Source: Aphidius gifuensis (Eukaryota > Arthropoda > Insecta > Hymenoptera > Braconidae). From it: a stretch of 64,000 nt of DNA. The DNA is taken from NCBI RefSeq assembly GCF_014905175.1, contig NC_057788.1, forward strand, positions 26,630,154 to 26,694,153. The letters are read 5' to 3'. Under the pieces are notes generated by a model. That model searched no databases. It was not told the origin of the DNA and saw only the letters and a list, made by a program, of their open reading frames with translations. The position numbers were made by a program, and so were the translations under genes. This document shows, piece by piece, positions 52,492-63,851 of the stretch. How positions within the stretch are numbered: the first letter of the stretch is position 1; every line of letters begins with the position of its first letter.

Positions 52492-53611
52492 TTAGTAACC
52501 AGTAAGTTCAGCAAAAGTTGAATCCAAATCGTCACAAATATATTTGCATTTTTCTTTTTCTCTAAATAGTTTATCTAAAAAAAAAAATGTCCAAATTATT
52601 AATCATTGTTTTATAATTTAATTATTATTTTTTATTATAATATAGTTTACCTTCACGTCGATCCAGTTCTTTTTGAAGTGTTTTCATTTGAAAATCAGCA
52701 ACACCACAACGTCTTTCAGCATCTTTAAATTTTACCTTTAATTCTTTAAGCTGTAATTTGAATTCTTCAACTCGTTGATTTGCTTTTTCCTCAGAAACTT
52801 CAAGAGACCGACAAAAATTACCAACAATAAATAATTCATCTTCTCTTTCAGCAATTTTACTAAAAATAAAATATTTAAAATTAATAATATAATTATTAAT
52901 ATTATAAATGATATTTAATTTCAGAAATATTTAATTTACGACTCGCTAGCTTTAACACGATCTTCAGCAGCTTCAAGTTCATCCTCAACAAATGCTAATT
53001 TTCTTGATATTTCATCGGATTTTGTATCTGCATCTTCGGCAATAACACGAGCTTCTTTTAATTGTTTTGTTAACTGATCTAATTTATCTTCATCAGCTTT
53101 TCTTCTATTATCTAAAACTTTACAAATTCTTTTAGCATCATCAGCTGTTTCTGATGCTTGTGCAAGTTTTGTCTGTGCAACTACACGACGTTCCTCAGTT
53201 TTTTCTAAATTTGCCATACACGTCTGCATTTTTCTATTTAGAATTGCCAATTCTGATTGAGTCTAATTATTCAAACGAAAAAAAAAAATATACAAATAAG
53301 TGAAACAAAATAAAATAGTATTCGAATTATTTATTGTTTTAATAATAAATTAAAAAAAAAAAAATACTTGCAATTAATAAAGCATGTTCTTTTCCCTCAA
53401 GACTCATATTTGATTTTTTCAAATTATCACGACTTATTTTTAAATCATGTTGCATTTGTGATAATTTTTTTCCCAATTCCAGGACTTCATCTCTCAATAA
53501 TTCTTCACGTTTATTTGCTTCTCTTGCTTGTTGATCACAAACATCAGCACGATCAATTGCAATATCTTTTTCAATTTTTAATGTTTGCAATCTTTTTTTT
53601 ATTGCATTCAT
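52492..53611 (-). CDS. Tm: Tropomyosin (copy A, downstream member of a tandem pair)
   Basis: This is an actin-filament coiled-coil protein of muscle thin filaments and the cytoskeleton. Exons in transcription order are 53611-53372, 53262-52940, 52859-52651 and 52574-52492. The sum is 855 bases, exactly the canonical 284 residues. It starts MNAIKKRLQTLKIEKD and carries SDEISRKLAFVEDELEAAED, SLEVSEEKANQRVEEFK and the C-terminal overlap motif DDLDSTFAELTGY. Uninterrupted heptads run throughout. The first intron must use a GC donor (GCAAGT) to keep 284 residues and the residue-80 exon boundary shared with copy B. The only GT-AG alternative is in frame but two residues shorter and breaks the heptad. 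ADTKSDE resembles Tm1-type proteins, but the sequence is diverged, so I give no numbered symbol. Confidence 0.92.
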
Positions 53612-53720
53612 TATTTAATTGTCTATTCACTATTAAAATCACAAGTTAATTAAAATTTATTTAAAACACTTCTCAGTATAACTTGAAGAACCTTCGAAAT
53701 CCAGTGTTCACGAGTGACTG

Positions 53721-53753
53721 TAACCACGATCGTACATCGACATTCGTTTTATA
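53721..53753 (-). promoter_or_regulatory. Putative TATA/initiator promoter of tropomyosin A
   Basis: On the minus strand TATAAAA lies at 53753-53747, followed by a GC-richer spacer. A pyrimidine-flanked A at 53721 (TTACAGT) sits 32 bases from the first T of the TATA box, the usual TATA-to-start distance. This would give an intronless 5' UTR of about 110 bases before the ATG at 53611. It is prediction only. Confidence 0.45.
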
Positions 53754-54587
53754 CCGTGCCAAGTTGAAAAAAAAAAAAAAAGTTAAAAAAAAAATAGCTT
53801 AAAACATTTTAAAACTGTCTTGAGTTAGGCTCAAAGAAATTCTTTCTCAAATCGAATTGAGAATTTTAAATCGAGAACAGCAAACTAATATACTCTGCTG
53901 TATAAAAATAAAAAAAATAGTATGAGGATTTTTTTTTTTTTGCAATTAAAGTAACAATAATATTTATTTGGTGACCATTTATTGAAAACAAATGACTTCA
54001 TATTATACATTATAATGATAATGATAAATGAAAAGAAAAAAAAAATGAAATGATAGCAGAGAAAAATCTACCAATAAATAATGAATTCGATCAGCATTTT
54101 TTTTTTTTTTTTCTGAAAATAAAATAAAATATATCATAGACAAAGATAAATTTTCTCAAACCTCGTTTGTTTGTTTGTTTTTTATAATTGTTTTTTATGA
54201 TTACTTTTTAAATTGCATAGTTGGCATGCAATAAAAGAAAAAAAAAAAATCAATTAAAATAAATAAAGTGTTTCTTTTTTTTTAATAAGCATTATAGTAC
54301 GCAATCCTCACTCAGTCAATTCGAAAGGGTTACGCATGTCGGTTATTTTTAAAAGTGTTAAAAGGCCGAATTAAAAGTATTCCACGTTAGATTGCGTGCA
54401 CTCGATTAAAGCCAATAGGCCGCAACTAAAATAAAGCACAAAGCTTTGTATTTTTTTTTTTGTTATATTTTTCTTTTTATATAGCCAATTGAAGCTTATA
54501 GAAAATAAAAATTTATCAGCACTTTTATGTGTTCTTTGGTGGGTTCCAATATTGTTTGTTTTGATTATTTTTTTTGCATTTATTTTT
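53754..54587. other. Intergenic region between the two tropomyosin genes
   Basis: About 830 AT-rich bases hold the 3' end of copy B and the upstream region of copy A. GTTT repeats and long A or T runs are present. I see no ORF or RNA gene. Confidence 0.5.
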
Positions 54588-55765
54588 TTAAAATCCAGAC
54601 ATTTCAGCAAATGTTATATCCATGTCATCGCAAATCGCCCTGAATTTCTCTTTTTCTTCTCTGAGCTCATCTGAAAATATAAATTTATATTTCATTAATA
54701 TTTGTTTATTATTGTTTTGCTCTTTTCTTTTTTTTTTTTTTTCATTATCAATATTTTAAATTGTGACATTACCCTCTTTGGTATCAATTTCTTTTTGCAA
54801 TAATTTAACTGTTTTTTCAGCATGAATTGCACGTCTTTCAGCAGCTTTTAATTGTCCTTTTAATTCTTTCAATTGAAGCTTTGATTGTTCTACTCTATTA
54901 TTTGCCTAAAATTATAATTCAAAAAATACATTATTTACTTTTTTTTTCGTTTTTTTTATGGTTTATAAATTATTTACCTTTTGCTCCGATACTTCTAAAC
55001 TTTTAACGATATTTTGGACAATAAAAAGCTCGTCCTCACGTTCAACAATTTTCCTATGTACAAAAAAAAACATATAATATTTTTTTAAATTAAAAATGAG
55101 TGAAAAAAAAAATTAAATACTAACGCTTCGCTATTTTTTACTCTTTCTTCAGCAGCTTCAAGTTCCTCCTCAACAAATGATAATTTTTGTGCAATTTCAT
55201 CGGATTTTGTATCTGCATCTTCAGCAATGAGTCTTGCTTCTTTTAATTCAAGTGTTAATTTTTCAACACTTTCTTCATTAAGTCGACTTCTTTCTTCCAA
55301 TACTTTGCACATTCTTTTTGCATCATCAGCAAGCTCTGTTGCTTTTTCTAATTTTGATTGTGCTAATAAACGAAGTTCCTCTTTTTTTGTTAATGATATT
55401 TCAATATCTTGAACACGTTTTGTAAGTATCGTTCTATCTTGCTCTGCCTATATGTTATTTTTATAAAAAATTTATTAGTAAATTAAATAAATATAAAATG
55501 AAATATAATAAATTATATTTAATACCTTTGTAAATGATTTTTCACAAACATCAAGAGCAGCTGATTGTGATTCAAGATTTGCCTTTGCTACTTCATAATC
55601 ATGTTCAATTGTTGTAAGTTTTTTTGTTAAATCACGTACCTCATCATAAATTAAATCAGCACGTAAATTTTCCTGTCTAGCTTTTGTTTCATTAGTTTCA
55701 ACAGTTTCATTAGCTCTATCCATCTCCATCTTCAACGCTGCGATTTTCTTTTTTATTGCCTCCAT
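54588..55765 (-). CDS. Tm: Tropomyosin (copy B, upstream member of a tandem pair)
   Basis: This is an actin-binding coiled-coil protein. Exons in transcription order are 55765-55526, 55447-55125, 55053-54978, 54905-54773 and 54670-54588, all GT-AG. The total is 855 bases, giving 284 residues. It begins MEAIKKKIAALKMEMDRANE and includes SKLEKATELADDAKRMCKVL, SDEIAQKLSFVEEELEAAEE, KSLEVSEQK and a C-terminus ICDDMDITFAEMSGF. Exons 1 and 2 have exactly the same lengths as in copy A (240 and 323), and exons 3+4 sum to the 209 bases of copy A's exon 3. So the genes are paralogues differing by one intron. The N-terminal 80 residues differ strongly between the copies. Muscle versus cytoskeletal use cannot be read from the sequence. 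Confidence 0.93.
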
Positions 55766-58036
55766 GATGACAAGTAGTTTGTTGTTATTGTCCTTGTCAA
55801 CAAATTTAAGGACACTCTACTTGTCCCAACAAAAAATCGAAGCGTCTTGTCCAAAATAAAAATTAAAAGCTATTTAATTAAACAAATTAATAAAATAAAA
55901 ATACCAATCACAACATAAACACTGACTCATAAATTAACACGACATATTCAAACTTGACGTATTATGTTTTTTTTTTCCTGTCTTTTCCTTTTTTTTTTTT
56001 TTTTTTGTAGTTATTTACATTTTCTTTTTTTTCTTTTTTTTTTTACTACAAGAAAAAAAAAAAATTGAATAAACAAAAATAAAAGGACTACTCACTCAAG
56101 GGTGGAGAAGATGATGTGGTGTCACGACTGGATACCGTTTGAACGATGAGCCAAAATAAAACTAAATGTTCGATGCTTAAATCTCCTAGAAAGATTTCAA
56201 TTGAAAATTCAATAGCTATAATTGCTTTTCAAACTTTGGCTATCGTCCCGTTTTTTCTACACTTTGGCTCTTTACTGATCAATCCCCGTCACTGCACTGA
56301 CTCTGGCCGAAATGCGATCTCCACCTTCCCATGCTATTCTTAGGATTATAAAGAATTTCAATCCTGGTTTTTATATCGTAACACGTAACTTAATTCAACC
56401 ATTGTTTCGAAAATTTCAATGGTCATTAATTCATAAAATTAAATACAATAATGTACTATTATTTATTTATTCTTATTTCAATTTATTTTTAAACAAATTA
56501 AATAATAAATACTCCAGTGGATTTTTTGTTTGTTTGTTTGTATTTGTTATTTTTTTTCTTTTCTTATTTTTTTTTGGCGCAAAATTAACATTTTATTTTC
56601 GAGTTTCTTTTGATAAGTTGTTTCTTTTTTTTTTATCTTGATTGATGATTGACCGAATGACATAAATAATAATACAGTTAAATATTTATAATGATAATAA
56701 ATAAAATGTAAATTATTGTAACATGTAAAATAAATTATTTCTTTTTTTGTTTATAATAAATTGTGATGAATTATAATTAATAAATCTAAATAAAAATAAA
56801 TTACGCACTGCAGGTAAGTAATTATATTATTAAATATTATTTTGTTTGGTTTTAAAGAGATTTTTAAAAATGTTTTAATCTATTTTATAATTTTTTCAAT
56901 TCCATTTGTTTTTTATGGCGTGATAAATTTAAATTTCAAAAAGAAAAATGGAATATGTGTAAAATATTCCAAGCTATATCAAACGTGTGTCTTTAATTAT
57001 TGAGCCAAATATTAATTATCTATATTATTATTATTTCTATATTTTATTTAATGGACGCTTCAGACTTTTACTGTAGAATCAGTATTCAGAATAATTTTAT
57101 TTATATTATATTTCGTTTATTTAATTTACTCTTAAGGTAAAAATTTAATTTTCTATGTACCTAATGATTGATTATTTAAGTACAAATTTTTTAAACAAGG
57201 CTAAATTTTTTATTTTGTTGTTTCGTTGTTTTGCTTGAGGAGCAATTTTTGTATCAATAAGATTTGCTTTAATTATTTTCTTTCCTTGTAGCACAACCAA
57301 ATTTGTATCTTAAAATTAAAAATTTTCAATCAAGACTAGTTTAGCTTTGTATTTTTTGTTTTAGAAATTTTTTTTCTATTAATATGACTTAAAATTTGAT
57401 CCACAATCCAATAAATAATAATTTTATCTAAATATTTTTATCGAACGCTGTTTTTTTTTTTTTCGTTCACAAAAAGATTAAAATAATCACTCGGTGTTTA
57501 AAAGCTCATAAGCGTAAAATGTGCAAATTCTACAATTAAATATATATTTTATAAAAAAACATTTATTTGTTTTTTTTTTTTGCTTTTTTTTTTATATTGA
57601 AAAATTGTTTTTTTTTTTTTCGAAATTGGTAAATGGCAAGTGAATATTTTTGTTTTTTTTTTTTGTTATAATGCTCACTCATATAAATAATTTAAAATAT
57701 AACACAATAATTAATTGGTTCATGCAGTCTTTAGATTTCATTTAAAAACATTATTTAACGCATGTTGGTAATTATTTTTTTTTTTGTTTAAATGTTCGAT
57801 TGTATACTTTTGATACCTTAACAATAATTAGAAATAAAACTGATAAGTACTTTGTGGCATAAATAATTGGTGTTAAAATTCATTGTCAATTAAAAAAAAA
57901 TAATGTAACTAATAAACTAGACAAAAAAAAAAAATATATGAACCAGATAAACAAAATATTTACAAATCAATCACCCTGTTTAGCTGAATTTTTATATTTA
58001 AAAAGTATTTATCCATCGTCGATGATTACAGCATCG
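55766..58036. other. Upstream region of tropomyosin B and downstream region of DAPK
   Basis: No coding gene is seen. On the minus strand a strong donor (GTGAGT) follows a GC-richer segment ending at 56096, consistent with a non-coding first exon of tropomyosin B. The part from about 56650 to 58036 is AT-rich and should include the DAPK 3' UTR. Confidence 0.5.
56096..56300 (-). other. Possible non-coding 5' UTR exon of tropomyosin B
   Basis: On the minus strand the segment ends CACCCTTGA followed by GTGAGTAG, a near-consensus donor, and is GC-richer than its flanks. An initiator-like TCAGTG at about 56300 could mark the transcription start. An acceptor would be needed shortly before the ATG at 55765, and AG dinucleotides exist there. 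The 5' limit is approximate. Confidence 0.35.
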
Positions 58037-59974
58037 TCATCTTGATAAATGTGAGCCAGTTTCTGAATCAATTGACACTGACAATAAAAAAACAGAAGTA
58101 TGTGATAGCAACAAATGGACGGCATCGTCACGACCAAGTGCACGAAGTTGCTTCACAAGTGAGCCAACTGTACATCCAGATCCGGCACAAGACAATAATC
58201 TTTTCATATAAAAATAAATAAATTTATATAATTTTAAATGTCAAAAATAATTTAATTTAATATTTACGTAGAAATTTTTTACCTTAAAGTTGGACTATCA
58301 ATAGTACTATCAAGATTAGCAACACGATCTCCTAATCCAAGTCTAACAGCCAATAAACACCAATCTTTACCATGTGGATCAGGTGGATCAAGCATTTGAG
58401 CAAGTCTTCTTTTAACTCCTGGCTTGATAAGTTTAACTGGTTGTAATGTTCCAGTAATACAATTTTCCATAACAGTTGCTCCACAACCAACAATATCCCA
58501 AACACTCTCTAAACGTCCATTGAAAGGATTTTTAAATTTAACTTCATCAAATCCTTGATCAATAAGTGCTGTAAGTAACTGTGATGGTTTCCAAGAATGT
58601 ATAATATCATCATAATCAGCTAATTGACTTGGACTTAGCCAATGTTTTTCAAGAAGTAAAGCAGGTGCAACTTGATCAATAGTTGTATCAATAGCATCAA
58701 ATATAACACTTAATAATTCAAAACATTGTCCTCCAGTTCCTTTTGGTCCTCTTACACGTATTTCAATATATCCTTGATCTTCTTCTTCAAGTGTTATTAT
58801 ACTTTCACATGGACCAATACATAATTTTGATCCTCTCCACCATTGATATAAATCTGAATCACGTGGATCCCATGTTTGTGTTATTTTACGTAATTGTATT
58901 TGTAAATGTGGAAATATTGGTGTTAAATGATACATTGATGCTTCTTCAGTAAATAAACGTAAACCACAATGTGGTAAATTAACTTGACATTGTTTCCATG
59001 GTTCCCATAAACCTTGTAAACGTTCAACTAAATTTAAACATGGTATTTCATATTCAATTTCATCAATATCAACTTCACAAGGTATACAAAAATTTGTTGC
59101 TTGTAATACTTGTAATGCTTGACTTGCTGGACATGGACATCTTGATTGAAAATCTTCAATTCCATATACACCAGTTGTACGACCACCTAATCTACCACGT
59201 TGTTCTGGATTTAATTGCCAACTTATAACATCACGCCAAAGCCATTCTGGACTTAATACAATTAAATTATCATTAAGTAATATTGATTCACCAAGTGCTT
59301 GAAGTTGTTGTGCCAAATATATTATATGTTCCATTGTTACTAAAGGATTTAAATATCTTCGAACTTCATTTAATAATTCATCAATTGTCATTAAAACTGG
59401 TGGATCTTCAATTCCTTGTACATGACTTCTCCATGATTCTAATAATGGTGTCCACATAATTGCACCCTAAAAAATATTTTTTTAATTCTTCAACAAGATA
59501 TCTAAGTTCACTCACCATTGTTATATAATTTTATACAATAAAACATCAACAAAATATACATAAACAAATATAAATTAATAAATAAATAAACGTTTATAAA
59601 AAATTGAAAAAAAAAAATAAACAAAAAATTGACTTTTACAGAAAAAAAGCTTTTTTTTTTTTTTGTTTTATTTAAAAATTACTCAAGGCATTATTGTGCA
59701 ATAAATGTTTTGTTTTTTTTCTTATCTTTTTTCTTTTTTTTTTGTGAACACAAGCAAGGAATTAGTTTTGAATTTATTTAAATAACAAAAATACTCAGTG
59801 ATTAAATAAATAAAGCAAATAATATGTTTGATTTTTAAATAAAAAAAAAATATATGAAAAATTAAAAATGATAAATGGATCGACCTGGTTATCATGATTC
59901 GCCAGTGGCACGTACGTAGCCGCAGTTTTCGGCATGTCACGATGGAGAAAAGTTTCTGCTACATCGGCTCCGTC
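58037..59974 (-). other. DAPK1: DAPK COR and death-domain exons
   Basis: The 90-base exon 59974-59885, phase 0 at both ends, encodes a linker (DGADVAETFLHRDMPKTAAT). The 1184-base exon 59466-58283 encodes the COR region and the first half of the death domain. 58199-58037 ends it with TVGSLVKQLRALGRDDAVHL and a stop after GSHLSR. Confidence 0.9.
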
Positions 59975-62900
59975 CTATTATCATGCGTTTCATGCATTAT
60001 AAGGCACTGCTCTGGTTAAGAAATAATGGGACCAAATTTGACACTCAAGGCAATTTTATAATTATTATTTCACAAATCAATCTATACATGAAATAAATTT
60101 ATGTTAAATAAATTACCTTGATTATTGTCTACTAAACAATCTTCGAGTATTATAAATTAATTCGTAATACTCGAGGAATTGTTATTTTTGGTTTTTATTT
60201 TTTCGATGATAATATGATAATATACTTTTGTTGGGTTTTTTTTTATCTTTACACACATGATATTTTATGTGAACATGCATTGACATTGAATATGGATAAT
60301 AGTATGTAATTTTTCTTTTTTTTTTTTGGAGGCCAAACCATGCGGGACATCTTTATGATTAAAATTATTATTTATAAATTTATAATAAAAAATTGTAAAT
60401 TGAATGAAAAAATTTAATTAATTATTTTTCTTAAATTTATTTATTATAAAAAGTCTAAAAACAATATTTTTTTAAATATTGAAATCAGCTGTTTTTATAT
60501 ATAAATATTTTCTTTTTTATTATTTTCATAGCATGCTATGATTTCGTGCGATCTCTAGCATATATTTTTAATATTTTAATTTGATATATTTTCTTATTAT
60601 TTGAATAATTAATAAAAAAAAACTCGACTTAAGAATTTTGGGCCAAAGTAAACAACGTTAATAATAAAAATAAAAATAAATAAAACACTCAGGACAATAT
60701 TATATATTAATTACCATGGGATTAATTAAATTATTATTTAAATAAAAAAATAAAATAAATTTGTTTACCTCAAGAAATTCAGTACGTGCATTTGTCAATA
60801 AAGATCTCAGTTGTTTAACTCCAGGATTAGCTGAATTTGTTGCATCAAGTGCAACCATTTGTGGCTCATCACCAAGAATTGGTGTAAATTGTTTTAAAAA
60901 TGGTAATAATGGAGCAAGAAAATTTGAATTACTATTTAAATTTGGATTTTGTGGTTCTGGTGCATATGTACCAACAAGTATAACTTTAATATCTTGACAT
61001 TTACCAGCAAAACCTGTAAGTATTTAATAATATTATTAATATTTTTTTAAATAATGTTAAAAAAATTATTAAATCTTAAAAAATATACCAATGTTTTTTG
61101 GTGGTATTCTATCCATAATAAAACGTAGCCAAAAACGTGCTTGCTGTAGTTGTACAGTCAATGGTTCTCTCAGACTAATTGTTATTAAATGTACAGCTGG
61201 TAAATTAAATGTTAAAACATGATGATAAGATGCAAGAAAATCTTCTCTACCACATAATTCCCAAAATACACATTCACCACCAACATTACCACGACTCCAT
61301 TCAACACCAACAGTACCCTCATACTCATTATCACTATATTCAAAACTTAATGATCCATGTTTATTTGTAACATCAAGCTCAATACTTGGTTCTCTTTTAC
61401 ATGTATAATTTTGACTTTTTGATCTTCGAAAAAATCCAAAATTAAATATACCTGTTTTTAATGAATTTATTAATGATGTTTTACCACTTGCACAATGTCC
61501 CAATAAACGTATATGTAAACGATCAATAATTTTATGACTTGGTTGTAATTGTTTTATATAATTATCACGTTGATTAATATTTCTAAGTCTATCAAGTAAA
61601 TTTGCAATATCAATATGACCATATTTTATTGCTGTAACATCAGCACGAATTCCACGATTTGTTTTATCAACATCACAGCCAGATAAACATAGTAAACGTA
61701 CAATATTAATATGACCATATCTTGCAGCAATATGAAGTGGTGTTTGTCCTTTTTCATTTGATATATCAAGATCTACACCATTTTCAATGAGCAATGATGT
61801 CATTGATTCGTCACCTGATGCACATGATATATGCAATAGACTATCTTCTTTCTAGAGTAAAAAAAAACACACAAGTATGCATATATGAATAATGAAAACG
61901 TGATAAATTGAATAAACAATTAGATAGTCAGTTTTTATTATTTTTTAAATTAAAAACTTACAGAGTCCTTGATATCCAATGATGCACCTTGACGTAATAA
62001 TTGCGATACTGCTTGAATACAGCCACGTTTTACAGCACTCATCATTGCTCCACTAAGATCCTGAGAAGATTCAGTATCCTAGTCAAAAACAAACACAATG
62101 CTTGTTTACATTTAACAACCCTATAATAATTTTTATCTATCACCTACAATATAATGCAACTAAAAAATAATACAAAATAATAAATTGTCTTATAGGAACG
62201 TTGTGAAGGTGTTGAAAACAAAATAATAATTAACTGTTGTCTTGAAAAAACCATGTATATATTGTTAATTAATAAGGAAAAAAAAAAAATAAACAAGGAA
62301 ATTTTTTTTAAATACTTAGGAATGTAGGTCTGTACAAAAAAATATCTCATACGTAAATAGAAAAAAAAAAAAAAAAAAAAAAAAAAACGTAATGATATAT
62401 TATTCAGTCAATAATTATGTATAGTAAAATAATATACAACCAAACAAAACGAGTAACAAAAAAAAAAAATTATTTGTTTGTAGAATGTTTCAAGTATCAT
62501 AAATAATAATAAATTAAATAATAATAATTTATTAATTGAGACTTGGACACACCGTGAGGATCCAAGGATGTTTAAGGCACGAATCAGCACTTCCTCGTTC
62601 CCTAAAATAAAAAAAAAAAAAACATTCAAGTAAATGCATAAATAAACGATAAACAAATTAGTGATAATTAAAAAAAGCTTACTTTGGATCTTTAACCAAT
62701 AATGAATGTATAAAATCCTTGGCAACTTCACTGACATTACCAAAAAATTCATCATCAAATTGATATTGACAAGCTGCAACATTAGCATATGTTTCTTGTT
62801 TATCTTCACCAAGAAATGGTGATGCACCACTTAATAATATATATGTCAATACTCCAACAGCCCAAAGATCAGTTCCTAAACTCAATGGTTCATAATTAAC

Positions 62901-63851
62901 AATTTCAGGTGCAACAAATTCTGGTGTACCAAATAATGCACGTAAATCAGAACCAGGCACCAAACGATGAGATAATCCTAAATCTAAAAAGAATATTTAA
63001 ATATAAAAAAAATAAAGATAATCATTAATTCACTAAATAGTAATTATTAAATAAAATATATTTACCTATTAATTTAATGCTTGGCATAGGTGGAGGTGAT
63101 GATAATAAAATATTTTCTGGTTTAATGTCAAGATGAGCAACTTGATGAGAGTGTAAATGACTTAGAGCCATCAAAACTTGCCTGACCTTTTGTGGTAATT
63201 TAAAATTAATATATAAAATAATCAATAAATATCATATATAAATTTTAATTGAATAATACTAACAACATGGGCAGCTTCAGCTTCACTCGATGGAGTCCAA
63301 TGAAATAATTCACCATCAGATATTAATTCCAATAAAAGAACAACTGTTTTACCTGTATCAATAACTTTGTATAGTGATACAATATTTGGATGTCGTAGAC
63401 GTGCCAATAGACCTGCCTCACGAGCTAAATAAATTTAAAAAAAAAATTAAATATATAATAATAATCATTTCAAAACAGGATATTAGCTGTTTTATTTTTT
63501 CATCTAAGTACATTCATTTATGATGAAATAGTTGAGTTGTTTATTCATACCTATGTCAGCTGCAGCAACACCCCTGGCAACTCGCCTTTTTCTCATAATT
63601 TTTGCTGCGTAAACAGAACCTGTTTTGAGTTCCACGCATTTTCGTACAACAGCAAATTGACCTCTACAATATTTAAATAATTATTGTTAATAATTTAATC
63701 AGCGCATATATGTATAACAAATCAGTTGTGATCACGTCACATATTAATAAATAAATACCACATTCTACGTACTTGCCAATTTCTTCAAGTAGATCATAAT
63801 TCTTTTCAATATCCTCGTGATGTACCTCCATCAAGGTGTCGTATTCAGGAC
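58037..63851 (-). CDS. DAPK1: Death-associated protein kinase (DAPK1 type), 5' end outside the window
   Basis: This is a Ser/Thr kinase of cell death, autophagy and cytoskeletal control. Exons in transcription order are 63851-63773, 63663-63551, 63424-63264, 63186-63066, 62983-62683, 62601-62553, 62078-61962, 61851-61089, 61013-60769, 59974-59885, 59466-58283 and 58199-58037. All phases agree, giving about 1127 residues. Kinase motifs are GKGQFAVV, AAK in YAAKIM, HLDIKPEN, IDLGLSH and GTPEFVAPEIV. Four ankyrin-like repeats follow (GQTPLHIAARYGHINIVRLL is clearest). Then come a ROC P-loop GHCASGKTS, a COR region (VLSPEWLWRDVISWQL) and a death domain (LDPPDPHGKDWCLLAVRLGL; GSLVKQLRALGRDDAVHLLL). 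The first codon is split, so the start exon lies beyond 63851. Odd points are DLG for DFG, no visible calmodulin segment and few ankyrin repeats. Confidence 0.92.
59975..60768 (-). other. DAPK intron between ROC and linker exon
   Basis: About 800 AT-rich bases with no recognisable coding sequence. A minus-strand donor GTAAAC follows the ROC exon and a CTATTATAG-type acceptor region precedes the 90-base exon. Confidence 0.6.
60769..62078 (-). other. DAPK1: DAPK ankyrin and ROC GTPase exons
   Basis: 62078-61962 and the first part of 61851-61089 encode four ankyrin-like repeats. The rest of 61851-61089 carries the ROC P-loop (LLGHCASGKTSLINSL), VGVEWSRGNVGGECVFWEL (likely the switch region) and LPAVHLITISLREP. 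61013-60769 continues with KVILVGTYAPEPQNPN and LLPFLKQFTPILGDEPQMVA, typical of the end of the GTPase fold. Confidence 0.9.
62553..63851 (-). other. DAPK1: DAPK kinase-domain exons
   Basis: Six exons encode the catalytic domain from DTLMEVHHEDIEKNYDLLEE to ADSCLKHPWIL. The glycine loop, VAIK-type lysine, a DAPK-type basic stretch after it (MRKRRVARG), catalytic Asp in HLDIKPEN and APE are present. The activation segment starts DLG, and YILLSGASPFLGEDKQET and DFIHSLLVKDP close the C-lobe. After HPWILT the next exon starts DTESSQDLSGAMMSAVKRGC, leading straight into ankyrin repeats. Confidence 0.92.

Noticed and set aside
56146..56641. Plus-strand open frames upstream of tropomyosin B
   Set aside because: Unrecognised, one ends in poly(T), and they overlap the probable minus-strand UTR exon.
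58743..59228. Two plus-strand open frames rich in L, V, H and N
   Set aside because: They are antisense to the large DAPK exon and reflect its codon bias.
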